Assembly (NCBI GenBank): GCA_964538485.1
Contig: CAZIHJ010000008.1
Span: forward strand, 1 to 55,723
Length of the DNA: 55,723 nucleotides
Reading direction: 5' to 3'
DNA from: JBJXHC01 sp964538485
Lineage (GTDB): Bacteria > Bacteroidota > Ignavibacteria > UBA10030 > UBA6906
The translations under genes were made by a program, and so were the position numbers. Below, piece after piece: positions 8,064 to 16,644 of this stretch (the first letter of the stretch is position 1; each line of letters begins with the position of its first letter). The notes under the pieces are model-generated. The model did not search any database and had not been told where the DNA came from. It worked only from the letters and a program-made list of their open reading frames with translations.

Positions 8064-9395
8064 TCAGGCATGGACTTCGTGTCTCCCCACTGCAAGGTAA
8101 TACACTCCCACGCTAAAGAGAGAAAGCCCCGCACTCAACGAGAAGGCAATTGCTGCACCCATCGCTTCAAACCTCGGAACAAGATACAGGTTGCCTGCAA
8201 TAAGGCTAACTGTTGAGACAATCGCCATAATCGGGAAAGCCGCCGTTTTCCCCCGAGCAAACAGCACCGCATTGATTGGATATGCAGCAACGGTGGCAAT
8301 CAGCCCCAGACACATAACCTGGAGTACAGGGGTGGTGGCCGCATACTCTTCTCCGAAGAGTATGCTCACGACTATGGGAGCAATAACAGCAAGAAGCGCA
8401 ATGGCCACGGCAATGCCACAGACAACAACCAGCGCGCGATGCTGCAGACGTTTCATATTCTCCAACGAACCTACCGCTGCAGAGATTTGAGCAACAAGGA
8501 CAGCATAATACGAGTTTGTTATAGCGATGACATTCCCGGTGATTTTCGTTGCGGCTCCGTACGTTCCAAGCGCCTGTGCGGTACCCAACCCCCCGATGAA
8601 AAAGACATCGAGCTTGCCCCCAATGATGGTTACAAGTTGATAGAGTAACAGCCATTTTCCAAACGAGAAGATTTGTGTTTGTACCGTTCGATCATATTCT
8701 CTCAGGGAGAATGACCTGACCGGCGAGAACTTGTATGCAACAACGATGAAGATCACAACGCTTGCTATTTCAACCCAGAGAGCCGCCGAAACCGAGGTGA
8801 TTCCGAGTAGCACCAATACCACGAAAACCAGTATGACCTTCAGCACCGTTTTCATCACGGAAAGCAAGGAATATGTCCGGAAGTTACCAAACGATTGAAA
8901 GATCGGATAGAACATGCCGGCGACTATGCTCAAAGCACCGGCAAGTACTGCCGCCAGAAGGAGTGAAGTGATATCCGAGTCGACGTGAGTGAACAGCCAA
9001 CCGATAATGGGTCTGAGGAATAACAGCATAACCGCAACCACCAACAGGCATAAGAGCAGCTTCATCCTGAGCATGACGGCGAGTATTTGTCCGAAACGAC
9101 GGCTATTATTGGAAGCAAGACTTTCAGACCCAAAGCGAACGAACGTGCTTGTTATTCCAAGATCGCCAAGATCGGTCATGAGGTTCATGATCGTTACGAG
9201 CAAAGTCAATGTGCCAAACTCTTCAATCCCAAGTGAGCGGGCAAGAATGGCTGATGCAAGAGCCCCAAGGAGGCCGTTCATCACTGAGGATGAGCCCAGC
9301 CAGAAGGTATTTTGCGCTGTAGGAGAGTTCCTGCCTCTCCTAATGAAGGATTTCACGCCAGGGAGGAACCCCGCACGGAGTGGCTTGTCATCCAT
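8064..9395 (-). CDS. Wzx-like polysaccharide flippase (MOP superfamily)
   Basis: 443 residues, start taken at the ATG at 9395, which overlaps the end of the upstream GT gene; a TTG at 9410 is the alternative. About 12-14 hydrophobic segments run through the whole length, beginning after an N-terminal charged stretch, with the typical early SSVMNGLLGALASAILARSLG and LGDLGITSTFVRF motifs of the polysaccharide transporter family. It would flip lipid-linked glycan repeats across the inner membrane. The presence of one flippase with five transferases in the same operon supports a Wzx/Wzy-type pathway, though no polymerase gene is visible here. Confidence 0.88.
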   Translation of the reverse strand: MDDKPLRAGFLPGVKSFIRRGRNSPTAQNTFWLGSSSVMNGLLGALASAILARSLGIEEFGTLTLLVTIMNLMTDLGDLGITSTFVRFGSESLASNNSRRFGQILAVMLRMKLLLCLLVVAVMLLFLRPIIGWLFTHVDSDITSLLLAAVLAGALSIVAGMFYPIFQSFGNFRTYSLLSVMKTVLKVILVFVVLVLLGITSVSAALWVEIASVVIFIVVAYKFSPVRSFSLREYDRTVQTQIFSFGKWLLLYQLVTIIGGKLDVFFIGGLGTAQALGTYGAATKITGNVIAITNSYYAVLVAQISAAVGSLENMKRLQHRALVVVCGIAVAIALLAVIAPIVVSILFGEEYAATTPVLQVMCLGLIATVAAYPINAVLFARGKTAAFPIMAIVSTVSLIAGNLYLVPRFEAMGAAIAFSLSAGLSLFSVGVYYLAVGRHEVHA

Positions 9396-10599
9396 GAGAT
9401 TCAGAGACAATGGCCTTCATCCGCGCGACAATTCGTTTCCACGAGTGTTCACGTGCGACACCCATACGCTGGAGCAATGTTGATTCCCGTTTGTCTGCGA
9501 GAGCCTGTCGTAGGGCTTCGGCAAGTGCATCCGCGGTGCCACCAAAGTACACCAGCTTCTCTTTCTCGTATGGTTCTGCTTCAACAAGCGGAGTTGTAAC
9601 AACCGGTTTGCCAAGGGCAAAGTACTCGAAGAGTTTGATTGGATTGGTGTGTTCAACGATACGGCCGGGAGCAAACGGAATCCAACAGACATCGAATGCT
9701 GCGATATATGCAGGAACATCAACGTACTCCTTCTTCCCCAGCCAGAAGAAGTTCGGGAGCTTTTCCAATTCCGTGAGGCGACTTTCGAAGTCGACCGGTC
9801 CGACAAACACGAATGACACAAGAGGAAATCGCTTTGCCATTTCGGCAACCATTGCATAATCCAACCAGTCGGCTATTGTTCCAACATACCCGACGATAGG
9901 ACGTTTGATCGACTTCAGATCATCCGGAACGGAAGCCCTGGAGACACGTTTCTGAAACCACTCGAAATCAACACCATTGGGAAGTCTGTGAATCGGCTTG
10001 GATGATCCAAGTGACTGAAGGTGTTCTTCCAACTTCAACGCGGTGGCGAAGAGCGCATCAGAACTTTCCACAAGCTGACGCTCATATTCCAAAAAGCGAT
10101 CAAGAGAGGCCCGTCCCGAGTACAATGTTACATCGTCGATACAATCATAATAGATTCTGGTAAAGTCTCCCTTTCTGATGACAGCCCCGAACATCGGATT
10201 ATCCACGATGGCGACCGATTCTGATTCAGAGTGCAGTCGGGATGTCACTTCACTCCGCAGAACCTGACGATACACGGCGGCATTCATGCGTTCAATAGTT
10301 GCAGAATTGATCCGGTTGGTTGGGATGACGAGAGGCAGTTCAATGATCTCAAAGTCCTTACCAGTGTGCGAGGTGGATTTCTCTGCATGAGATCCCTTCA
10401 AGGCATCAACATGGTATCGCAGGGAAGAGGCCACAGCGGGTCTCAACCCTTTTCTTTTACCACTGAGGTATGCGCGCCAACCGTACGTTTGTTCCACGTA
10501 GGTTACGGGAACCGACATTGCCCGAAACTCGTCAGCGAGTTTCTGAAATCGGTGATGGAGGTAGTTATACGGCGTAGACGCGATCAGGTAGATCCGCAT
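9388..10599 (-). CDS. Glycosyltransferase (GT-B, family 1/4-like)
   Basis: 403 residues from the ATG at 10599 (MRIYLIAST...), chosen because the 34-residue N-terminal extension overlaps the upstream gene and lacks family character; GGGGGA lies upstream. The C-terminal half has the GT-B linker IVGYVGTIADWLDY, the SFVFVGPVD strand, and FALGKPVVTTPL near the donor site. Similar enzymes occur in teichuronic-acid (TuaH-like) and exopolysaccharide clusters. It is predicted to be soluble or peripherally membrane-bound in the cytoplasm. Donor and acceptor are unknown. Confidence 0.85.
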   Translation of the reverse strand: MRIYLIASTPYNYLHHRFQKLADEFRAMSVPVTYVEQTYGWRAYLSGKRKGLRPAVASSLRYHVDALKGSHAEKSTSHTGKDFEIIELPLVIPTNRINSATIERMNAAVYRQVLRSEVTSRLHSESESVAIVDNPMFGAVIRKGDFTRIYYDCIDDVTLYSGRASLDRFLEYERQLVESSDALFATALKLEEHLQSLGSSKPIHRLPNGVDFEWFQKRVSRASVPDDLKSIKRPIVGYVGTIADWLDYAMVAEMAKRFPLVSFVFVGPVDFESRLTELEKLPNFFWLGKKEYVDVPAYIAAFDVCWIPFAPGRIVEHTNPIKLFEYFALGKPVVTTPLVEAEPYEKEKLVYFGGTADALAEALRQALADKRESTLLQRMGVAREHSWKRIVARMKAIVSESHG

Positions 10600-10645
10600 G
10601 GCATCCCCCGGGCCCCGTTCATACACACAGTACGCACGGATGCCA

Positions 10646-11992
10646 TTATTGCCCTTCCAGCCCGGGTGATTCTGCGGGCGGCGCGGGTACCGGTGTATCA
10701 TGTTTCTTTATCTTCACAAGACGGATACGCCGCTGGCTCTTCTTGACAATGGTGAAGGTAAGGGATCCGAACTGGATTTCTTCGTTGAGTTCGGGAATAC
10801 GGCCAGCGCGCTGGTTAAGAAAGCCGCTCATTGTCTCATACTCGTCCGCCTGGGGGATCTCGGCATGAAAGCGTTCGTTAAATTCCTTTACAGAGACTCG
10901 TGCATTAAACAAATAGGAGCCGTCAGCAGATGCCTCAACGTCCTTGATGTCTTCATCGTATTCATCATGGATTTCCCCAACGATCTCTTCAAGGATGTCC
11001 TCCATTGTCACTATACCCTCTGTTCCTCCGTATTCGTCCATCACGACTGCCATGTGCAGTTTGCGCTGTTGTAGTTCCCTCATCAACTGACTGATTTTCT
11101 TTGTCTCGGGAATAAAATACGCAGGTCTGATGATATCCTGAATGACAATCAAATTCCGGTATTCCAATAGCCCAAGGAGATCTTTTGTGTATACGACGCC
11201 AATAATATTGTCCACTGTTCCCTTATACACCGGCATACGCGAATAGCCCTCTTCCAGAACAATCTTGACAATGTCTTCACGTGCCAGGTCGATATTCAAT
11301 GCCACCACATCCGGTCGGGGGATCATGACTTCCTTCGCCGTGGTGTCTGTAAACTCAAAAATACTCTCGATCAGTTCATGCTCGGTTTTGTCGATCACCC
11401 CGGTCTTGGTTCCTTCTTCGAGCATCAGCTTGAATTCTTCCTCGGAGATCCTTGATTCGGTAAACGTTGTCCGATCTTTGAGAGGCGCAAGAAACACATT
11501 GCTGGCAAGTGTCAGAAGCTTGACGGGAAGACGGAACACTGTGGCAAAGATCTGTACGGGCGCTGCAACACGGAGTGCAATAGTCTCGGAGTACCGGAGT
11601 GCAATCGACTTCGGCACGAGTTCCCCAAACACCACCACCATAAATCCCACACCTATGACAATGACACCGAGAGAAATCCAATTACTTCCTTCCTTCACCC
11701 ACAATGCTTCATTGGCTTCAAGGGCTGGCACAAGATATTGCAGGGCAATGATTCCACCCAGACCCGATGCAAGGGTCAAGGAAAAGACAACGCCCACGTG
11801 GATGGTGGCAAGAAATCGTTCAGGATTGTTTTGGAAATTCAGGATGGTGGCGGCTTTCTTGTTCCCGTTTTCAGCAAGTTCCTGCATCCGGCTCTTGCGG
11901 GTCGAAAGGACAGCCACTTCACAAGCGGAAAAGAACCCTACCAGGGCGATCAGAAAGAGAATACCTGCGAACTCGATCCACAATGGACCCAT
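10646..11992 (-). CDS. CNNM/HlyC-CorC family membrane protein (CBS domains)
   Basis: 448 residues in four parts: an N-terminal DUF21 transmembrane domain (about 1-190, beginning GILFLIALVGFFSACEVAVLS), a pair of CBS domains (about 200-330, with IPRPDVVALNID and the YGGTEGIVTMEDILEEIVGEI signature), and a C-terminal CorC_HlyC domain. Homologues are implicated in magnesium or cobalt efflux and are also annotated as hemolysin-like; a role in ion homeostasis is more likely than hemolysis. It is first in the leftward glycan operon, and the next gene begins 46 bp after it, so the functional link to glycans is unclear. Confidence 0.9.
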   Translation of the reverse strand: MGPLWIEFAGILFLIALVGFFSACEVAVLSTRKSRMQELAENGNKKAATILNFQNNPERFLATIHVGVVFSLTLASGLGGIIALQYLVPALEANEALWVKEGSNWISLGVIVIGVGFMVVVFGELVPKSIALRYSETIALRVAAPVQIFATVFRLPVKLLTLASNVFLAPLKDRTTFTESRISEEEFKLMLEEGTKTGVIDKTEHELIESIFEFTDTTAKEVMIPRPDVVALNIDLAREDIVKIVLEEGYSRMPVYKGTVDNIIGVVYTKDLLGLLEYRNLIVIQDIIRPAYFIPETKKISQLMRELQQRKLHMAVVMDEYGGTEGIVTMEDILEEIVGEIHDEYDEDIKDVEASADGSYLFNARVSVKEFNERFHAEIPQADEYETMSGFLNQRAGRIPELNEEIQFGSLTFTIVKKSQRRIRLVKIKKHDTPVPAPPAESPGLEGQ

Positions 11993-12194
11993 TCAGCCGG
12001 ACTGCCTTGGATATGGGACAAACAGAGTTTCTATAATGAATTAACCGAATTTTGGTTTGAATTACAACCGGAGAAATCTGAAGGCGGCCTCGGAAGAGGG
12101 GCTGATCAACGGATCGACGGGATCGGGGGTAGTAATGGCAGCTCTCGAAAGGTTCAACGGTACATCCGGCGGTCAATCTCCGCCCGCAATAATC

Positions 12195-12683
12195 TCATCG
12201 AGCTTTGCGCAAGAACTCCAGCCGTGTCTTGAGACGGTCGGTAGACATCAGGAGCTTGTCTTTGCCGTAGATTGCATCTTCCGTTTTGGTAAACACAAGT
12301 TCGTATTCATCGCTCATGATGATTGCTTCTTCCGGGCATGCCTCTTCACAAAAGCCGCAGAAGATGCAACGCAACATATTGATCTCGAATTTTTCCGGAT
12401 AACGTTCTTTTTCAAGCTCAGTCTCTGCCGCCTGGACTTCTATTGCGAGCGCCGGACACACACGTGCACAGAGACCGCAGGCAACACACCGCTCCACACC
12501 CTGTTCCTCCACCAGCACTGGTCTTCCCCGGAACGATGGTGGGGGATTCCATCGTTCTTCAGGATACTGTCGGGTGAACTTTGGCCGGAATACCTGTTTC
12601 ATCGTGAGGGCCATCCCCTTCACTATCTCAGGGATATACGTTTTCTGCCAAAGGGAGAGATCTTTGCTTCTGATTTGCTTCAA
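12195..12683 (-). CDS. nuoI: NADH-quinone oxidoreductase subunit I
   Basis: 162 residues. Two ferredoxin-type 4Fe-4S motifs, CVACGLCARVCP and CIFCGFCEEACP, bind clusters N6a and N6b that carry electrons from the NuoG arm towards quinone. The frame begins with TTG at 12683, supported by AGGTGA six bases upstream and by the lack of an in-frame ATG before the conserved region. Its order after nuoG and nuoH is the usual one, but nuoJ does not follow; instead there is a 200-bp gap and a CNNM-family gene. Confidence 0.95.
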   Translation of the reverse strand: MKQIRSKDLSLWQKTYIPEIVKGMALTMKQVFRPKFTRQYPEERWNPPPSFRGRPVLVEEQGVERCVACGLCARVCPALAIEVQAAETELEKERYPEKFEINMLRCIFCGFCEEACPEEAIIMSDEYELVFTKTEDAIYGKDKLLMSTDRLKTRLEFLRKAR

Positions 12684-12727
12684 TGGGTTTTCACCTAATA
12701 TTGGGACCGCTCTCTGTTAGTCATTGT

Positions 12728-13747
12728 TCAGCCAAGGAACAGGATTCCAACACCTGTAACAACCAGGTTCAATAAGGAAAGGGGTAACATGACCTTCCAT
12801 CCCAAGTCCATCAGTTGGTCGTACCGAAACCTCGGGATCGTCCACCGTATCCAAATGTAAAACAAGAGCATCAGAGAGACCTTCGCCGTGAATGTGAGAA
12901 TATGAATCACACTCTGCCACATCGGAGAAAGTCCGAACGTTTCGAGGAACGGGAATTGCCACCCGCCAAGGAACAGTGTGACAATCAACGCACTGGATGT
13001 AATCATGTTCGCATACTCGGCGAGGAAGAAGGTGCCGAATTTCATTCCGCTGTATTCCGTGTGATACCCCCCCACCAATTCCGGTTCTGCTTCAGGAAGA
13101 TCGAACGGCAATCGATTCGTCTCGGCAAATGATGCCACAACGAATGTGACAAACCCAATGGGAGTAAGAAGAGCGTTCCAAGCGAATCCGGATTGTAGCT
13201 CAACAATGGTATCAAGCTGAAGAGTCCCCGCAACCATTATCACACCAATAATCGACAAGCCCATGGAAAGTTCATAACTGATGAGCTGGGCAGCAGAACG
13301 AAGGCTTCCAAGTAATGAATACTTGTTGTTGGATGACCAACCGCTGAGCGTGACACCATACACGCCAAGTGATGTAAACGCAAGAATATAGAGAACGCCA
13401 ATATTGACGTCGGCAATCATCATCTTGATCTCTTCGCCGAACAGGGAAAGGGTGCTGCCAAAGGGGATTACCGCAAACGTCACAAGTGCTACCGCAATCG
13501 AGATTACCGGCGCAAGCGTGTGCAAAAACCTGTTCGCCTGGGCCGGAACGATATCCTCCTTGATGAAGAGCTTCAGAACATCGGCAGGGGACTGCAACAG
13601 TCCAAAAGGGCCAACCCGGTTCGGGCCAATGCGATTTTGAATGAACGCGCTGACACGCCGTTCGACATACACGAGGTTTGCCACAACCGTAAGAATGACC
13701 AACAGAATGATAATGATCTTGATTGTGGAGATGATGAGAAATTCCAT
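12728..13747 (-). CDS. nuoH: NADH-quinone oxidoreductase subunit H
   Basis: 339 residues with about eight transmembrane helices. Family signatures are present: ERRVSAFIQNRIGPNRVGPFG near the N-terminus, the loop EEIKMMIADVNIGVLY, NRLPFDLPEAEPELVGGYHTEYS near residues 211-232 in the quinone-site loop, and WIRWTIPRFRYDQLMDLGWK at the end. NuoH forms much of the quinone chamber where the peripheral and membrane arms of complex I meet. It starts 3 bp after the nuoG stop and ends 44 bp before nuoI. Confidence 0.97.
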   Translation of the reverse strand: MEFLIISTIKIIIILLVILTVVANLVYVERRVSAFIQNRIGPNRVGPFGLLQSPADVLKLFIKEDIVPAQANRFLHTLAPVISIAVALVTFAVIPFGSTLSLFGEEIKMMIADVNIGVLYILAFTSLGVYGVTLSGWSSNNKYSLLGSLRSAAQLISYELSMGLSIIGVIMVAGTLQLDTIVELQSGFAWNALLTPIGFVTFVVASFAETNRLPFDLPEAEPELVGGYHTEYSGMKFGTFFLAEYANMITSSALIVTLFLGGWQFPFLETFGLSPMWQSVIHILTFTAKVSLMLLFYIWIRWTIPRFRYDQLMDLGWKVMLPLSLLNLVVTGVGILFLG

Positions 13748-13750
13748 TGG

Positions 13751-15439
13751 TCAGGCCACCACGGATGATGTTGCTGAATGCTGCGCCTTGAGGTTCATTC
13801 CTCTGTTCCCCAGTTTCATATACGTCATTCCCTTGTAGGGTCCAACCGTCGAGGCGATCTCAGCAAAGACGTCCTCTGCTGAATTGTATTTGTATTTCAC
13901 TCCCATAAGCGATGCTATGCCGGCAATAATGCGCCACGTTGGCCGGGCGTCGCGGCGAACACCCTTTGACCATCGATCAAACTGCGAACCGAATTTGTCC
14001 AGCCGGCTCATTGCAAAGCCATCATTGGCTCTATCCTGTTCGAGTGTTGCAACTGACGGACGGATTCTCTGCACTCTCCCCTGGAAATTGGTGAACGTGC
14101 CGTTCCTTTCTGCGAAGGTCGAGGCGGACAACACGACATCGGCGAGTTTTGTCGTTTCATTTTCAATTGAGGAGTGTACAACAAGAAATTCCAGTTTGGA
14201 CAATGCTTGTGCCACGGCCGGATCCTCCGCAATATCGTCTTCGAGAACGTAGAGGGCCTTGATGGTTCCATCGGCAATGCCTTTCAGAATGCCTTTGAGA
14301 TCCAGACCGCCGTCCTTTGGACTAACACCAACTTCAATTGCCCCACGGCTATTCGGGGTTTTGTCCGCTTTCAGGAGAATGGTATCTTCTTCTCCTTCGA
14401 CCACATGCCTCGCGAAGTCGATATTCCTTGTCCCAAGAATATCCCGTGCGAATTTCTGGAACAGGTAATTATCCTCGTTCGTGGCATACGCCGAACCTAT
14501 TACGGCAATTTCCGACTTCCGGAACGTCTTCAGTTCGGATGCAACACGAGCAATGGCCTCGTCCCAACCCACTTCCTCAAGAATCCCTTGATCCTTTTTC
14601 ATCAGAGGGGATTTGATGCGCAGTTCGGAGTTGACCGGCTTGAATGTATTGAGTCTCCCGGCATCGCACATCCAGTATTCATTGACTGCCGGATTATACC
14701 GGGGAGTCTGTCGGAGTATTTCGTTATTCCGGACCCAACTGTACATACTGCACCCGCGGGAACAGCCCGGACACACAGTCTCGGTTGACGACATTTCCCA
14801 CACGCGTGCCTTGAATCGAAAGTCACGACTCGTCAACGCACCGACGGGACAAATGTCGATCGTGTTCATTGCATAGGGATTGTCGAGTTGCTCACCGGGA
14901 AATGTTGTCAGTTCCACATGCGTTCCCCGTTCGGTGAACGTCAACTGTGGTTTATGGGCCACTTCTTCGCAGAACCTCACGCAGCGCGAACACATGATAC
15001 AACGTTCGGTATCGAGTAACACATTGGGGCCAAGCTCGACGCGCTTGGGTTTGTGCACTTTATTCTCTTCAAATCTGCTGTACCCGACGCTGTGTTTATA
15101 GGCATAGTCCTGCAACTTGCACTCTCCCGCCTCGTCGCAGATTGGACAGTCGAGCGGGTGGTTGATCAGCAGGAACTCCATGACCGATTCACGCGCATTT
15201 ACAACACGCGGAGTACGTGTATGCACAACCATGCCGTCCGCCACTTGCGTCGCACAGGCGATCACCAGTTTCGGAAGTTTTTCGACTTCAACAAGACACA
15301 TGCGACAGTTCCCGGAAACGCTGAGCTTGGGGTGCCAGCAAAAGTGCGGAACCTCAATACCGTTTTCACGCGCAGCCTCAATGATGGAGAGCTTCGGGTC
15401 TACATCATACTGGTTTCCGTCGATTGTCAGTTTCGCCAT
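13751..15439 (-). CDS. nuoG: NADH-quinone oxidoreductase subunit G
   Basis: 562 residues, shorter than the roughly 900 of E. coli NuoG. Ligands for a 2Fe-2S cluster are Cys34, 45, 48 and 62; a His94/Cys98/Cys101/Cys107 set gives N5-type 4Fe-4S; Cys147, 150, 153 and 197 give N4. A further CxxCxxxC-x27-C (223, 226, 230, 258) matches the extra N7 cluster found in only some bacteria. The remaining C-terminus is a reduced molybdopterin-oxidoreductase-like domain, ending early. It is the first gene of the nuoGHI block, 28 bp after alanine dehydrogenase. Confidence 0.95.
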   Translation of the reverse strand: MAKLTIDGNQYDVDPKLSIIEAARENGIEVPHFCWHPKLSVSGNCRMCLVEVEKLPKLVIACATQVADGMVVHTRTPRVVNARESVMEFLLINHPLDCPICDEAGECKLQDYAYKHSVGYSRFEENKVHKPKRVELGPNVLLDTERCIMCSRCVRFCEEVAHKPQLTFTERGTHVELTTFPGEQLDNPYAMNTIDICPVGALTSRDFRFKARVWEMSSTETVCPGCSRGCSMYSWVRNNEILRQTPRYNPAVNEYWMCDAGRLNTFKPVNSELRIKSPLMKKDQGILEEVGWDEAIARVASELKTFRKSEIAVIGSAYATNEDNYLFQKFARDILGTRNIDFARHVVEGEEDTILLKADKTPNSRGAIEVGVSPKDGGLDLKGILKGIADGTIKALYVLEDDIAEDPAVAQALSKLEFLVVHSSIENETTKLADVVLSASTFAERNGTFTNFQGRVQRIRPSVATLEQDRANDGFAMSRLDKFGSQFDRWSKGVRRDARPTWRIIAGIASLMGVKYKYNSAEDVFAEIASTVGPYKGMTYMKLGNRGMNLKAQHSATSSVVA

Positions 15440-15467
15440 GGGTGTTCTTCAGTTTCCTTTTCGCTCG

Positions 15468-16583
15468 TCAGGCAAGCACGTTTTCGACAGGGGTAAATGA
15501 AAATCCAAACGCGTCCGCAACACCTTTATATGTGATCTTCCCATCGATCATATTCAGTCCGAGTCTGATTTCCGGATTCGTGCGGATCGCCTCCTTGTAA
15601 CCTTTATTGGCAATCTCCACTGCATACGAGAGTGTCGCGTTTGTCAGCGCCACAGTCGAGGTAAACGGGACAGCTCCCGGCATATTTGCGACGCAGTAAT
15701 GTACCACACCGTCAATGACATAGGTGGGATTGTCGTGAGTTGTCGGTTTGCAGGTTTCAACGCATCCACCCTGATCCACAGAGACGTCAATAATCACCGA
15801 TCCATCTTTCATATCCTTCAGCATATCGCGTGTGACGAGGTGCGGTGCTTTTGCCCCGGGTATCAGAACCGCTCCGATGGTGATATCCGCCTGGGTCGTG
15901 GTCTTCCGTATATTGTAGGGGTTGGACATCATTGTGACAACGTTCTTTGGCATCACATCATCCAGATACCGCAAGCGATAGAGATTATTATCGAGAATTG
16001 TCACTCTCGCTCCAAGCCCGGCAGCAATCTTCGCCGCATTACTTCCTACTATTCCCCCGCCAATAACGACAACATCGGCAGGTTCAGTGCCGGGAACGCC
16101 GGCCAGCAATACTCCACGGCCTCCCATCGCTTTTTCGAGGTACTTGGCTCCTTCCTGGGGTGCCATTCGTCCGGCTACCTCGCTCATCGGAATAAGCAGC
16201 GGCAAGGATCCATCCGATCGCTGAACAGTCTCATACGCGATGGCAACACAGCGTGATTTCATCATCGCTTCGGTCAACTCGCGACCGGAGGCAAAATGAA
16301 AGTAGGTAAATACGATCTGATTTTGCCTGATGAGGCCGTACTCGGGTGGCAGTGGCTCCTTCACCTTCATGATCATATCTGACCGCTCAAACACTTCCGC
16401 GGCGGTCTTGATGATCTCCGCGCCCGCGGCCTTGTATGTATCGTCTGAAAAGCCGCTTCCGATTCCTGCCCCCATTTCAACAAGGACTTTGTGTCCGTGC
16501 TTTCGTAGAGTTTCAGCGCCCACGGGAACAAGGGCAACTCTATTTTCATTGGATTTGATTTCCTTCGGTACGCCTATGACCAT
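15468..16583 (-). CDS. ald: Alanine dehydrogenase
   Basis: 371 residues, the normal length. It interconverts L-alanine and pyruvate plus ammonia with NAD. The N-terminus MVIGVPKEIKSNENRVALVP is diagnostic, followed by VKEPLPPEY and the lysine/arginine substrate residues, and the NAD Rossmann motif VVIGGGIVGSNAAKIAAGLGA near residue 170. A conserved DVSVDQGGC lies near 267. It lies directly upstream of nuoG in the same direction; NADH made here would feed complex I, though the link may be only positional. Confidence 0.96.
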   Translation of the reverse strand: MVIGVPKEIKSNENRVALVPVGAETLRKHGHKVLVEMGAGIGSGFSDDTYKAAGAEIIKTAAEVFERSDMIMKVKEPLPPEYGLIRQNQIVFTYFHFASGRELTEAMMKSRCVAIAYETVQRSDGSLPLLIPMSEVAGRMAPQEGAKYLEKAMGGRGVLLAGVPGTEPADVVVIGGGIVGSNAAKIAAGLGARVTILDNNLYRLRYLDDVMPKNVVTMMSNPYNIRKTTTQADITIGAVLIPGAKAPHLVTRDMLKDMKDGSVIIDVSVDQGGCVETCKPTTHDNPTYVIDGVVHYCVANMPGAVPFTSTVALTNATLSYAVEIANKGYKEAIRTNPEIRLGLNMIDGKITYKGVADAFGFSFTPVENVLA

Positions 16584-16644
16584 ACGTGTTCTCTTTGGAA
16601 AATGGACGAGGGGTGAACTGAATTGAACTTCAGTCGGTAAACGA

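Noticed and set aside
11265..12044. Forward 259-residue frame across the CNNM gene
   Set aside because: It is a low-complexity Ser/Thr/Arg shadow of the real leftward gene, which has full domain structure.
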